Shown piece by piece: positions 46,937 through 56,966 of a stretch of 62,559 bases of DNA. Both the position numbers and the translations under genes were made by a program. Below the pieces are notes generated by a model that worked only from the letters and a program-made list of their open reading frames with translations, made no database searches and had not been told where the DNA came from. Position 1 is the stretch's first letter, and each line of letters opens with the position of its first letter. The stretch lies in assembly GCF_012524165.2 (NCBI RefSeq), contig NZ_JABACJ020000028.1, forward strand, positions 1-62,559, given 5' to 3'. This DNA comes from Faecalicatena faecalis. GTDB taxonomy: Bacteria; Bacillota; Clostridia; Lachnospirales; Lachnospiraceae.

Positions 46937-48607
46937 ATGTTAAGATCTTTATACTCAGCAGTGTCTGGAATGAAGTCACACCAGACCAGGCTGGATATCA
47001 TAGGCAATAATATTGCCAACGTTAATACCTATGGATTTAAGTCAAGCCGTGCAAGATTCCAGGATGTCTTTTACCAGACTTTATCCAGTGCAACGGCAGG
47101 TACAGCGACACAGGGAGGTACCAATGCAAGTCAGGTCGGATATGGATCACAGATGGGCGGTATCGACCTGAACATGGGACGTTCCGCATTCCAGAGTACG
47201 GACAATGCACTGGACCTTGCAATCGCAGGGGATGGATTTTTCCAGGTCATGGATGCTGATGGAAACATCTTCTATACAAGGGCAGGAGTGCTCAATATCG
47301 ACCCTAACGGCAACCTGATAGATGCCAATGGTAATATCGTACTCGGTGTTTCCGGGAACCCTCTTGGACGTGAAGGCTCCAGTGAACGAATTCAGCTTAC
47401 AGTACCAGATGTGGAGCCGACAAGGGCTTCCTGCAATGAGACGATCAATGAGATTGGCTTTAAGATCACCGCTGAGAATACAACGGATGCAGGAAATATC
47501 ATCATCAATTTCCTGAAAGATACATCTCTCCCAGATGGTTCTGATATTGTGGTGAATCCAAGTGAGATCACGAGCAGTTCAATCACGGTGAGAGTGAATG
47601 AGTCTGCTATATTTACGGATTTGGAGGATGTGGCAGATAAGATGAATAAGGCAATCACATCTGCGAATGGCGGACCACATCCGGCAGGCAATTTCACGAT
47701 TCAGGCCATACCAGATGAGAACCTTTTCCCGGCAGGCGGACTGACCGGAGAAGAAATCTGCGGTACGAATTTTAACATCAAGGAAGGCAGTGTCACACTG
47801 CCGGATAAACTTAAGACAAAAGGAATCTTCGGAAGCATGATGCCGAAATCTGTCAGCATAGATCCTCCATTCACAGGAGAGGGGGATATGGTATACAATG
47901 CTTACTATAATAAGGCAACAGATACGGCCCCGGCGAACTGGACGATCACTGCAGAGGTCGGAGGCAAGCTTTACACTGGTATTGTGACATCCAACAGTAC
48001 GACTGCGAAGTCTGTACTATTAAAGAATGAAGATGACGGAGACTATATCGAGATGAGCCATCCAGGATTTTCAGCCATTTCAAGTGCATGGAGAAAGGAC
48101 ACTGGCAATACAGGAGAGCCGGAAGACCAGACAACGACTCCGGCATTCCATGAGGTGACTGGTCTGAGGGCGAAGCCATCTACCCAGTCACAGGATATCG
48201 GTTTGAAGTCCTTTAAACTGGAGCTCGGCAATGCAGGTGGGCCGCAGACAATTGGAAGCTGTTCCATTTCCATTACTTCTACGGGCGTGATCGAGGCGAC
48301 ACATCCGAACCTTGGAAAATGGCAGATGGGAAGAATCGACCTGGTTACATTCGAGAACCCGGCCGGTCTGGAAGAGGTTGGAAACTCTTATTTTGCAGCG
48401 ACAGCCAATTCCGGAAACGCCACCAGTACGTCGCCAGGAACAGGGGGCTCCGGGGCAATCAAGGGCTCTGCATTGGAGATGTCCAATGTAGATATATCCA
48501 GTGAGTTCTCAGATATGATCATCACAGAGAGAGGATTCCAGGCAAACTCCAGGATCATCACCGTTTCCGACGAAATCCTGAATGAACTTGTAAATCTGAA
48601 GCGTTAA
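46937..48607 (+). CDS. flgE: flagellar hook protein FlgE
   Basis: The hook subunit, 556 aa. The N-terminal rod/hook motif is MLRSLYSAVSGMKSHQTRLD with GNNIANVNTYGFKSSRARF, and the C-terminal coiled part is LEMSNVDISSEFSDMIITER. The middle region is variable, as expected for surface-exposed hook domains. It is longer than typical FlgE (about 400 aa), so the external domain is enlarged. Confidence 0.95.
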   Translation: MLRSLYSAVSGMKSHQTRLDIIGNNIANVNTYGFKSSRARFQDVFYQTLSSATAGTATQGGTNASQVGYGSQMGGIDLNMGRSAFQSTDNALDLAIAGDGFFQVMDADGNIFYTRAGVLNIDPNGNLIDANGNIVLGVSGNPLGREGSSERIQLTVPDVEPTRASCNETINEIGFKITAENTTDAGNIIINFLKDTSLPDGSDIVVNPSEITSSSITVRVNESAIFTDLEDVADKMNKAITSANGGPHPAGNFTIQAIPDENLFPAGGLTGEEICGTNFNIKEGSVTLPDKLKTKGIFGSMMPKSVSIDPPFTGEGDMVYNAYYNKATDTAPANWTITAEVGGKLYTGIVTSNSTTAKSVLLKNEDDGDYIEMSHPGFSAISSAWRKDTGNTGEPEDQTTTPAFHEVTGLRAKPSTQSQDIGLKSFKLELGNAGGPQTIGSCSISITSTGVIEATHPNLGKWQMGRIDLVTFENPAGLEEVGNSYFAATANSGNATSTSPGTGGSGAIKGSALEMSNVDISSEFSDMIITERGFQANSRIITVSDEILNELVNLKR

Positions 48608-48679
48608 TCCTAGTTTGGATTCTAGGTTATAAGGTGTTGGAGGAAGCAGCATTAGAGAAAGCAGCATAGGAGGAAGACG

Positions 48680-48883
48680 ATGATTACATTGACGAAGTTG
48701 AACGGGGAAGAGTTTATTCTGAACTGTGATCTGATAGAGACAGTCCTTGGGAATCCCGATACGGTCATCACACTGACGAATGGGAGGAAGATGATCGTAA
48801 AGGAGACGCCGGGAGAAGTGACAGATAAGGTGCTTGAATTTCGGCGGAAGATTTTTACAGGATTGTTCAATACACAGGGGTAA
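48680..48883 (+). CDS. flbD: FlbD-family flagellar protein
   Basis: A 67-aa protein of the FlbD family (MITLTKLNGEEFILN, PDTVITLTNGRKMIVKET). It normally lies between flgE and motA in Firmicutes and spirochaetes. The exact role is unclear. It follows AGGAGG. A small CCTAG/CTAGG hairpin precedes it at about 48609-48626. Confidence 0.9.
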   Translation: MITLTKLNGEEFILNCDLIETVLGNPDTVITLTNGRKMIVKETPGEVTDKVLEFRRKIFTGLFNTQG

Positions 48884-48914
48884 GGAACAATAAGAGAACG
48901 GCAGGAGGCAAATT

Positions 48915-49784
48915 ATGGATATAATGTCTATTTTGGGGATAATCGTAGCAATCGGGTTTGTGACCTTTGGTATGGTCTTTGATACGGAGACGATGCACTT
49001 TATGTTTTCGAATCTAAAGGCATTCCTGGATCCGACCAGTTTTGCAATCACAGTAGGAGGTACCATCGGTGTGCTGATGATCTCCTTCCCGGCAAAGAAT
49101 TTTAAGAAGATCGGGAAGCATTTAAAGATCGTGTTCAAGCCGGAGAAATACGATACAGCACAGTATATCGATCAGATTGTTGAGATTGCAAAGGAGGCCA
49201 GGATGAAGGGCCTGCTTTCCCTGGAGGATAAGCTGAATGATATCCAGGACCCATTTTTACATAACAGCCTGCTTCTTGTCGTGGACTCTGTAGATCTGGA
49301 GAAGGTTAAGAACCTGATGGAGACGGAGCTCACCCAGTTAGATGAGAGGCACGCACTGGACCGGGAATTCTACGAACGCGGCGCCTCGGCGGCACCGGCC
49401 TTTGGTATGATCGGTACTTTGATCGGTCTGATCCTGATGCTCGGCAATATGTCAGATGTGGACAAGCTGGCACAGGGCATGGCCGTGGCACTGATTACCA
49501 CACTGTATGGTTCTTTGCTTGCCAATGTAATCTTTACGCCGATGGCAAATAAATTAAAAGCCAGGCACGATGAAGAGTTCCTGTGCAAGACGCTGATCAT
49601 GGAGGGCGTCATTGCAATCCAGGAGGGGGAGAACCCCAAATTCATCGAGGAGAAGCTATATAAGCTGCTTCCGGCAACGCAGATGAAGCTGATGGAAGGC
49701 GAAGGAGAAGGAATCCCGGAAGACGGGAAACCAAAGAAAAAGAAGAGAAAAAGAAAAGAGAAACAGGAGCCAGTGAAGGAATAG
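48915..49784 (+). CDS. motA: flagellar motor stator protein MotA
   Basis: The proton- or sodium-channel stator half that pushes on FliG. The 289-aa protein has about four membrane segments, the family motif ARMKGLLSLEDKL and a large cytoplasmic loop. The C-terminus is an unusual Lys/Arg-rich tail (about 270-289, KPKKKKRKRKEK). MotB normally follows directly but is not here or anywhere in the window. Confidence 0.94.
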   Translation: MDIMSILGIIVAIGFVTFGMVFDTETMHFMFSNLKAFLDPTSFAITVGGTIGVLMISFPAKNFKKIGKHLKIVFKPEKYDTAQYIDQIVEIAKEARMKGLLSLEDKLNDIQDPFLHNSLLLVVDSVDLEKVKNLMETELTQLDERHALDREFYERGASAAPAFGMIGTLIGLILMLGNMSDVDKLAQGMAVALITTLYGSLLANVIFTPMANKLKARHDEEFLCKTLIMEGVIAIQEGENPKFIEEKLYKLLPATQMKLMEGEGEGIPEDGKPKKKKRKRKEKQEPVKE

Positions 49785-49852
49785 CCAATCACAGGTCTTT
49801 AGAAAGATAGGTTTTAAGAATAACTAGGAAAGATAAGAAGGAGTTTTCTATC

Positions 49853-50896
49853 ATGCCGAATGCACAGAATATCACAGAAGTAACAGGCGAGAATGTATTT
49901 TATGAGATGACGGGTGTCTATCAAGAGGCGGCCGCAAAGGCGATGTCCTCGATTATGAGGACGCAGATCACGGTCACACAGCCGGAGGCTTCCCATATAG
50001 AGCTAAAGAATGTGGAGTACATGCTTCTGGAGCCGGCGATCTTCGTGAAAAGCTGTCTGACATCCCAGGTGGCAGGCACGGAGCTGTTAATTTTCCGACA
50101 GAGGGACATCCAGATTTTCTTAAATAAGCTGATGGGAATTGATGAACTGGCGAGCCCGGATTTCGTATTCGATGAGATTTCTTTAAGTGCGGCCAATGAG
50201 ATCATGAACCAGATGGTACACAGTGCAACTGAGGCGATGGCAGCCTATTTAGGGAATACGATGAAATCCTCGGATTGTGTATTGACGACATCGGAGGATA
50301 TACAAGGTCTTCCGGAGGTGATGGGGGAAGATCCAGATTCGACAGTCATGGTCATCAGCCACAAGATGAATATCGACGGAATGATAGACAGCGAATTCCT
50401 GCAGGTGGTATCCGCAGAGGCACAGGAGAGCATCCAGGAAGAAATCAAGGCAAAGAAAGAACAGCTTATCAAGGATGCACAGGAAGAACAGAAGATGAAG
50501 GAAAAGGCAGAAAGTATTCGAAACGTTCCCATGGGGGATATCAATGTGGCAGGAACAGGAGGTTTTGCAGGAACGAAGGTGAACTTCCAAAAAGGTGCTG
50601 GTACACAGGACAGTGTGATTCAGGATATTCCTTACAAAAGTAACCTGGGACTGATCATGAATGTACCCTTGAATGTGACGGTAGAGATCGGACGTGCGAA
50701 AAGGAAGCTCAAAGAAGTCTTAAGCTTTGACAGCGGCACTGTAGTGGAGCTGGAGAAGCAGGCAGACGCACCTGTAGACATCATTGTCAACGGACAATTG
50801 ATCGCCAGAGGCAACGTAGTTGTGATCGACGATAATTTTGGAGTCCGCGTGACAGAAATTGTAAACAAGACGAACATCTTTGGAAATGGTGAGTAA
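49853..50896 (+). CDS. fliY: flagellar motor switch phosphatase FliY (CheC-FliN type)
   Basis: A 347-aa Firmicute-type switch component. The N-terminal half is CheC-like (ISLSAANEIMNQMVHSATEAM), expected to dephosphorylate CheY-P. A Lys/Glu-rich linker follows. The C-terminal SpoA/FliN domain (about 265-345) reads LNVTVEIGRAKRKLKEVLSF and GQLIARGNVVVIDDNFGVRV. FliM, its usual upstream neighbour, is missing. Confidence 0.92.
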   Translation: MPNAQNITEVTGENVFYEMTGVYQEAAAKAMSSIMRTQITVTQPEASHIELKNVEYMLLEPAIFVKSCLTSQVAGTELLIFRQRDIQIFLNKLMGIDELASPDFVFDEISLSAANEIMNQMVHSATEAMAAYLGNTMKSSDCVLTTSEDIQGLPEVMGEDPDSTVMVISHKMNIDGMIDSEFLQVVSAEAQESIQEEIKAKKEQLIKDAQEEQKMKEKAESIRNVPMGDINVAGTGGFAGTKVNFQKGAGTQDSVIQDIPYKSNLGLIMNVPLNVTVEIGRAKRKLKEVLSFDSGTVVELEKQADAPVDIIVNGQLIARGNVVVIDDNFGVRVTEIVNKTNIFGNGE

Positions 50897-50898
50897 AG

Positions 50899-52947
50899 TT
50901 GAAAAGATTTAATTACGTGCTGACAGCCGGGGTGATTGGGATCATCTTCCTGATCATCCTACCGCTGCCTACATTTATCCTGGATTTTATGTTTATATTT
51001 AATATCTCATTGTCATTTCTGATTCTGTGTATGACATTGTATATCAAGGAGCCACTGGAATTTTCTATCTTCCCGTCCATCCTTTTGATCACGACACTCC
51101 TTCGACTGGGGCTGAATGTATCGTCCACAAGAAGGATTCTGTTCGATAATGGATACGCAGGTCAGGTCGTTAAGACATTCGGAGAATTCGTGATCCGGGG
51201 AAATGCTGTAATTGGATTCATCATCTTCCTCATTATCGTGCTGGTTCAGTTCATTGTTATTACTAAGGGCTCCGAGCGAGTCGCAGAGGTCGCAGCCAGA
51301 TTCACGCTGGATGCCATGCCGGGAAAACAGATGGCCATTGATGCAGATCTGAATTCCGGACTGATCGATGAGCAGGAGGCACGGGAGAGACGTTCTAAAA
51401 TACAAAGAGAAGCAGACTTCTTTGGTTCTATGGATGGTGCGACCAAGTTCGTTAAGGGAGATGCCATCATATCCATTATCATTACCGTAATTAACTTTAT
51501 CGGTGGTCTGATCGTGGGATTCATGAACCAGCAGGGAAGTTTTAGTGAAATCATGCAGATCTACACTACAGCGACCATCGGAGACGGGCTGGTATCCCAG
51601 ATACCGGCACTTCTGATCTCTGTGTCCACGGGTATGATCGTGACCCGTTCCGCATCTCAGAATAATCTGAGTGAGGAACTCAGCAGCCAGTTCCTGGCAC
51701 AACCGAAGGTCATGATCATCGCCGGATGTGCGGCAGCGTGCCTGAGTTTTATCCCGGGATTCCCGGTGGTGCAGATTCTGGTCATAGCGGGAGCACTGAT
51801 TGCCCTCGGAATCGTTGTACAGCGCAGACAGACCGCAGCTTTGGAGGCGGCGGCACCGTCACTTGTGGAGGCGGAGGTACAGAGTGAGGCTTCCTATTAT
51901 AAAAATGTGGAAAATATATATGGCTTGTTAAATGTAGAGCAGATCGAGATGGAATTCGGTTACAGCCTGATACCTCTCGTGGATGAGAGCAGCGGCGGCA
52001 ACTTTATCGACCGTGTTGTCATGTTCCGAAAACAGATGGCGATGGAGATGGGATTTGTCATTCCGTCTGTCCGGTTGAAAGACAGCGGACAGCTCAACCC
52101 GAACCAGTACAGCATTATGCTAAAGGGCGAGGAGGTAGCCCGAGGAGATATCCTGACCAATCACTATCTGGCGTTGTCTCCGGGAGATCATGCAGAAGAA
52201 ATCACAGGAATCGATACCATTGATCCGGCATTCCACATTCCGGCAAAATGGATCAGCGAGGATAAGAAGCTGCAGGCGGAGATGGCAGGCTATACACTGA
52301 TCGATCCGACCTCGGTCATCATCACGCATCTATCAGAGGTCATCAAGCAGCATCTTCATGAATTGCTGAACCGTCAGGAGGTCAATAACCTTCTGGAAAA
52401 CTTAAAGAAGACGAATGAGATGATCGTCAATGAGACAATCCCGGACATCATCTCCGTGGGGAATCTCCAAAAAGTTCTGGCAAATCTCCTTCGTGAGGGC
52501 GTGCCGATCAAGGATATGGAGACTATTATTGAGACATTGGGCGATTATGGAATGCAGACCAAGGATACGGATATGTTGACAGAGTATGTGCGCCAGGCTT
52601 TGAGAAGAACCATTTCGCATCGTTTTTCAGAAGCCGGACAGATGAAGGTGGTCAGCCTCGACGAGAAGATCGAGAATCTGATCATGGCCTCTGTGAAAAA
52701 GGTAGACACCGGGTCTTATCTGACACTGGAGCCTATGACGATTCAGCAGATCATCAGCTCTGCGACAGAAGAAATCAATAAAATAAAGGAATTGGTGAGT
52801 GTTCCGATTATACTGACCTCACCGGTGGTACGGATTTATTTCAAGAAATTATTAGACCAGTTCTATCCAGATGTAGCGGTAGTATCGTTCAGTGAGATAG
52901 ACAACAATATACAAATACAGGCACTGGGGAGCATCAGGCTTCCTTAA
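50899..52947 (+). CDS. flhA: flagellar export gate protein FlhA
   Basis: The major export-gate subunit, 682 aa, with about eight N-terminal membrane helices, the FHIPEP loop (ASERVAEVAARFTLDAMPGKQM region) and a large cytoplasmic ring domain that binds chaperone-substrate complexes. The TTG start (50899) overlaps the fliY end region and follows GGTGAG. The partner gate genes fliP, fliQ, fliR and flhB usually lie just upstream but are absent. Confidence 0.95.
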   Translation: MKRFNYVLTAGVIGIIFLIILPLPTFILDFMFIFNISLSFLILCMTLYIKEPLEFSIFPSILLITTLLRLGLNVSSTRRILFDNGYAGQVVKTFGEFVIRGNAVIGFIIFLIIVLVQFIVITKGSERVAEVAARFTLDAMPGKQMAIDADLNSGLIDEQEARERRSKIQREADFFGSMDGATKFVKGDAIISIIITVINFIGGLIVGFMNQQGSFSEIMQIYTTATIGDGLVSQIPALLISVSTGMIVTRSASQNNLSEELSSQFLAQPKVMIIAGCAAACLSFIPGFPVVQILVIAGALIALGIVVQRRQTAALEAAAPSLVEAEVQSEASYYKNVENIYGLLNVEQIEMEFGYSLIPLVDESSGGNFIDRVVMFRKQMAMEMGFVIPSVRLKDSGQLNPNQYSIMLKGEEVARGDILTNHYLALSPGDHAEEITGIDTIDPAFHIPAKWISEDKKLQAEMAGYTLIDPTSVIITHLSEVIKQHLHELLNRQEVNNLLENLKKTNEMIVNETIPDIISVGNLQKVLANLLREGVPIKDMETIIETLGDYGMQTKDTDMLTEYVRQALRRTISHRFSEAGQMKVVSLDEKIENLIMASVKKVDTGSYLTLEPMTIQQIISSATEEINKIKELVSVPIILTSPVVRIYFKKLLDQFYPDVAVVSFSEIDNNIQIQALGSIRLP

Positions 52948-52962
52948 AGTGAGGTGAATAAG

Positions 52963-53757
52963 ATGCCGGCTGTTATGGAAAAACAGACAGTATCGACAGG
53001 AAAAACAGAGGAACACCAGAAGTTAGAGGAGTACTTAAGGACGGATGATGTAGACCTGCGCAACGAGCTTCTGATGGATTATCTGTACATAGTACGGCGG
53101 GCGGCCGTGCAGCTTCGGGGAATTTTAAAAAGCTCTGTGGAGGAGGAAGACCTGATCAACCAGGGAGTCCTGGCACTGATGGAATGTCTGGAGCGCTATG
53201 ACGGCACCAGGGGAGCAAAGTTCGAGACCTATGCCTTTATCCGGGTGCGGGGAGCGCTGATCGATTATATCCGTAAGCAGGACTGGATTCCGCACCGGAC
53301 CAGGCGGCTTGGAAAACAGATCGACCAGGCTTACATGGAGGTCGCCAATGAAAAGCTGCGGGAGCCATCCATGGAGGAGGTCGCCAGGCACATGGAGATG
53401 CCCGTGGAAAAGTTAGATCAGAATATAGAAGTCATGAATCATTCCGTCATCCTGTCTTTTGAAAATGTACTACAGGATCTGGCAGCATTTTCAATGAAAA
53501 GTGAACCTGCCAGCATGGATCTTTCCATCCGTCCGGAGGCCAGCTTGTTCCAAAAGGAGATCAGGCGGGTATTGGCAGAGGCCATCGATACATTGACAGA
53601 GAAGGAACGCCTGGTCATTACTTTATATTATTATGAGGAATTAAAATATGCACAGATCGCGGAGGTCATGGGCGTTGGTGAATCCAGAGTGTGCCAGCTC
53701 CATACGAAAGCGATTTTGAAACTGAAGATAAAACTGGAAGAATACAGGAAAGGGTGA
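52963..53757 (+). CDS. fliA: RNA polymerase sigma factor for flagellar genes (SigD/FliA)
   Basis: A sigma-28 class factor with region 2 (LINQGVLALMECLERYDGTRGAKFETYAFIRVRGALIDYI, key aromatic residues Y and F) and region 4 (LTEKERLVITLYYYEELKYAQIAEVMGVGESRVCQLHTKAI). ATG 52963 follows GAGGTG. It is expected to drive the flagellin promoter at 60193-60219. It sits 15 bp after flhA, where flhF and flhG would normally intervene. Confidence 0.94.
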   Translation: MPAVMEKQTVSTGKTEEHQKLEEYLRTDDVDLRNELLMDYLYIVRRAAVQLRGILKSSVEEEDLINQGVLALMECLERYDGTRGAKFETYAFIRVRGALIDYIRKQDWIPHRTRRLGKQIDQAYMEVANEKLREPSMEEVARHMEMPVEKLDQNIEVMNHSVILSFENVLQDLAAFSMKSEPASMDLSIRPEASLFQKEIRRVLAEAIDTLTEKERLVITLYYYEELKYAQIAEVMGVGESRVCQLHTKAILKLKIKLEEYRKG

Positions 53758-53761
53758 TATG

Positions 53762-54496
53762 ATGTTTTCAGGATTTTATACGGCTGCATCGGGAATGTTG
53801 ATGAACCAGAGGCGGCTGAATGCGGTTTCCAATAATATGGCAAACCAGAATACACCCGGTTATCAGGCAAAAAAAGTGATAGGAACGACCTTCGATGAGG
53901 AACTCCTTAGGCAGCAGGGCGGCATAGAGACCAATATCGGCGGAGGTTCTCCTATTGCCATTGTGGCAGAGGAGGCCATTGACTTTACACAGGGGAATCT
54001 GAAAGAAACGAATCGTCCATATGATATGGCGATCAGTGGGAACGGATTCTTTGTGATCCAGGGAGAAGGGCAGGAATACCTGACCCGGAACGGCAATTTT
54101 GACAGGGATAATGAGGGATATCTGGTCCTTCGGGGCGTAGGACGCGTCCTGGGAGATGACGGCCCGATCAAAGTAGATAACGGATTTTTTAATGTGGGTT
54201 CTACAGGCGGCGTGTTTTCAGAGAATGGACAGCTTTTGGGCATGCTTCGGGTGGAAGAGCCTGCCGATTATGATGCACTGGTCCAGAATGACAACGGGAC
54301 TTATACATCCGGCGGTCAGACAACGAGAGTCTATCCTACAGTCAGCCAGGGAAGGCTGGAGGCTTCGAATGTCAACCTGGGTAAAGAGATGACAGATGCC
54401 ATGAGTGTGCAGAGGGCGTTTCAGTCCTGCGGTAAAGCGCTCACCATCATTGATCAGATGAACCAGAAGACGGCTTCAGAGATCGGGAAGCTTTAG
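53762..54496 (+). CDS. flagellar basal-body rod protein, FlgF/FlhO type
   Basis: A proximal/distal rod protein of about 244 aa with MFSGFYTAASGMLMNQRRL and SNNMANQNTPGYQAKK at the N-terminus and NVNLGKEMTDAMSVQRAFQS at the C-terminus. Adjacent to a second rod gene and fliA, it corresponds to FlhO of Bacillus. ATG 53759 or 53762 is possible. Start codons follow the fliA stop directly. Confidence 0.88.
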   Translation: MFSGFYTAASGMLMNQRRLNAVSNNMANQNTPGYQAKKVIGTTFDEELLRQQGGIETNIGGGSPIAIVAEEAIDFTQGNLKETNRPYDMAISGNGFFVIQGEGQEYLTRNGNFDRDNEGYLVLRGVGRVLGDDGPIKVDNGFFNVGSTGGVFSENGQLLGMLRVEEPADYDALVQNDNGTYTSGGQTTRVYPTVSQGRLEASNVNLGKEMTDAMSVQRAFQSCGKALTIIDQMNQKTASEIGKL

Positions 54497-54535
54497 AGGA
54501 GTTTGTTTCAGCAGAAGCAGAAAGGACAAAGATAG

Positions 54536-55270
54536 ATGAATGTAGCATTTTATTCAGCCGCGGCCGGGATGCTGGCATGTCAGGAGAAGCTGGATGTCAC
54601 GGCCAATAATATGGCGAATGTGAATACAACAGGCTATAAAAATATGGAAGTCTCCTTCCAGGATCTGATGTATACAGATATGAATACCAAGGCGGAAGGT
54701 GAGCACAAGACAGGTCATGGCAGCCACGTGGCTGGCGTGGATTCTGTGTTTTTGCAGGGGGTACTGGAGAAAACAGACAGGCCGCTTGATTTTGCAGTCG
54801 CAGGAAAGGCATATTTTGCAATTGATGATGGCAGCGGGACGACTTCTTATACAAGGGATGGGTCCTTTCGTATCGGTATGAGTCAGGGGGCGCCATATCT
54901 GATGAACGCCGTCGGCGGGTTCGTGCTGGACGGCAACGGGAATAAGATTCAGGTCCCGGTCCTAAAAGGAACGACAACGCCGGATGTGAATGCACTGAAA
55001 GGGCAGATTGGTCTCTATACGTTTGAAAATCCTTCCGGGCTTACGATGATGGGCAATAACCTTTGTCGTGTGAGTGAGAATTCAGGGACCGCAGTGTCTG
55101 TGAAGAGTTCGGAGGGGCACTGGCTCGTGAGCGGCGCATTGGAAGCCTCCATGGCAGATACGGCCACGGAGATGATTCATGTCATTGAGTCACAGCGTGC
55201 GCTTCAGATGAATGCCAGGATCGTGACTTCCGCGGATGAAGTAGAAGAGATGATTAATAATCTCAGGTAA
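54536..55270 (+). CDS. flagellar basal-body rod protein, FlgG/FlhP type
   Basis: A rod protein of 244 aa with NVAFYSAAAGMLACQEKL, NNMANVNTTGYKNMEVSFQD and a C-terminal EMIHVIESQRALQMNARIV. It is paired with the preceding gene, matching the flhO-flhP arrangement of Firmicutes. These form the axial rod between the MS ring and hook. Confidence 0.9.
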   Translation: MNVAFYSAAAGMLACQEKLDVTANNMANVNTTGYKNMEVSFQDLMYTDMNTKAEGEHKTGHGSHVAGVDSVFLQGVLEKTDRPLDFAVAGKAYFAIDDGSGTTSYTRDGSFRIGMSQGAPYLMNAVGGFVLDGNGNKIQVPVLKGTTTPDVNALKGQIGLYTFENPSGLTMMGNNLCRVSENSGTAVSVKSSEGHWLVSGALEASMADTATEMIHVIESQRALQMNARIVTSADEVEEMINNLR

Positions 55271-55316
55271 AGCATAGAGTACGTCAGAAGAAAGACAACG
55301 GGCAGGAGGTGCATGG

Positions 55317-56933
55317 ATGGACAACAGGTATGACAATGACAGTGATTATGATTCTATGATTGAGACAGTAGAAGACTGGAATGACGCGGATATGGAACGG
55401 AAAAAGGAGGCGGCCTCCTATATGGACGGTAGCGCTCAGCCAGAATTGACAGAAAAAGATATCCTAGGTGATATGTTCGATGACTGGGATGATGATCTGG
55501 AATTGGAGGAAGAGGAAGGCGAGGCAAAGGACGAAGCAGAGCCCGAACTGGAACCCGAGTCGAAGGATGCCTGCGTGGAATTGACCGTGCAGGATGACAA
55601 GATGGCCGCCATGATCTTTGTGTCCGAGCCTGAGGGAAACGGACAGGATGTTACAAGACAGATGATATTGGACGCCCTGAATAAAAAAGGCATCGTGTAC
55701 GGCGTAGATTCCAAGAGAATTAACGAGATCGTAGAGAAGAAGGCCTACAGGCAGATGTTCCAAATTGCAGAGGGGAAACCTCCGATTGACGGAAAGAATG
55801 GACGGATCAAAGATTATTTTCCCAGGAAAAGAGAATTAAAGTTCGCCCAGACAGGAAACGGCGGGATTGATTTCAAGACCATGAATCTGATCCATAACGT
55901 GAAAAAGGGTGATGTTGTCTGTGAAATCAGCATGCCCGAGGAGCCATTGGATGGAATCGATGTATTCGGCAGACCAGCACCCGGAAAGCGGGGCAAGATG
56001 CCGCCCATCCCACAGGGAAGGAATATTGTATATTCGGAGAAAAAGGATAAGCTCCTTACGGGCTGTGAAGGCAATCTGACCTTCCGCAATGGCCGTTTCC
56101 ATGTGGAAAATGTGTACGAAGTTGCAGGAAATGTGGATAACTCTGTCGGAAATATCAATTTTACAGGAAGTGTCTACATCCACGGGGATGTGTTCGAGGG
56201 ATATTCCGTGAAGGCAAAAGGTGATATTACCGTAGTGGGAATGGTGGAAGGTGCGGAATTGATTGCAGGTGGTGATATCCTTCTCCACAAGGGAATGCGC
56301 GGTATGAAGACGGGCATCCTAAAGTCCGGTGGGAATGTGACCGGAAAGTTTTTGGAGGACTGCACAATCTATGCGAAGGGAAATGTGGAAGCGGAGTATA
56401 TCATCAACTCCCAAGTCTCCTGTGAAAAGGACGTGATTCTTGCGGGAAAAAAGGGGGCCTTTATCGGGGGACGGTGCGCTGTGTGTAATACGATGCGCGT
56501 CAAAGTGGTGGGAGCAATGAGCCATGTCCCGACAGAAGTGATCCTGGGAGTCACGCCGGAACTTCTGGACCGTATGGAGCAGACCAAGCAGGAACTGGCA
56601 GAGGTGACGAAGAAGCTGATCGACTGCAAGAAGGATATGGATTATCTGACCGCGAAGCAGCAGGCCGGGACCATCACAGAAAAGCAGAAGCACAGCCTCA
56701 ATGACTTAAAGATCAGGGAACCTGTGAACAAGATGATGCTAAAGCAGTTAAGGAAGCGTCTGGCGGAGATGAACCAGCGAATCCAGGAAGTGGGAAAAAG
56801 CCGTCTTGTGGCGGATATCGTCCATGAGGGGACGGTCATCCGTATTGGGAATGCAGCGTTGACGATTAAAAGGCAGGAGGAATGCTGCTCTTTCTATCTC
56901 GTGAATGGGGAGATACAGAAGGGAATGCGTTAA
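55317..56933 (+). CDS. FapA-family protein (DUF342)
   Basis: A 538-aa polymer-forming protein of the FapA/DUF342 type. An acidic N-terminal region (about 1-85) precedes a FapA domain with beta-helix repeats (NINFTGSVYIHGDVFEGYSV, GDITVVGMVEGAELIAGGDI). A C-terminal coiled coil follows (about 410-500). Related proteins occur next to flagellar and chemotaxis genes and may help organise the motor or pole. The mechanism is unknown. It follows AGGAGGTG. Confidence 0.85.
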   Translation: MDNRYDNDSDYDSMIETVEDWNDADMERKKEAASYMDGSAQPELTEKDILGDMFDDWDDDLELEEEEGEAKDEAEPELEPESKDACVELTVQDDKMAAMIFVSEPEGNGQDVTRQMILDALNKKGIVYGVDSKRINEIVEKKAYRQMFQIAEGKPPIDGKNGRIKDYFPRKRELKFAQTGNGGIDFKTMNLIHNVKKGDVVCEISMPEEPLDGIDVFGRPAPGKRGKMPPIPQGRNIVYSEKKDKLLTGCEGNLTFRNGRFHVENVYEVAGNVDNSVGNINFTGSVYIHGDVFEGYSVKAKGDITVVGMVEGAELIAGGDILLHKGMRGMKTGILKSGGNVTGKFLEDCTIYAKGNVEAEYIINSQVSCEKDVILAGKKGAFIGGRCAVCNTMRVKVVGAMSHVPTEVILGVTPELLDRMEQTKQELAEVTKKLIDCKKDMDYLTAKQQAGTITEKQKHSLNDLKIREPVNKMMLKQLRKRLAEMNQRIQEVGKSRLVADIVHEGTVIRIGNAALTIKRQEECCSFYLVNGEIQKGMR

Positions 56934-56966
56934 AAAATACAGGAAATCAAAAGGGGGAAAGGGAAG

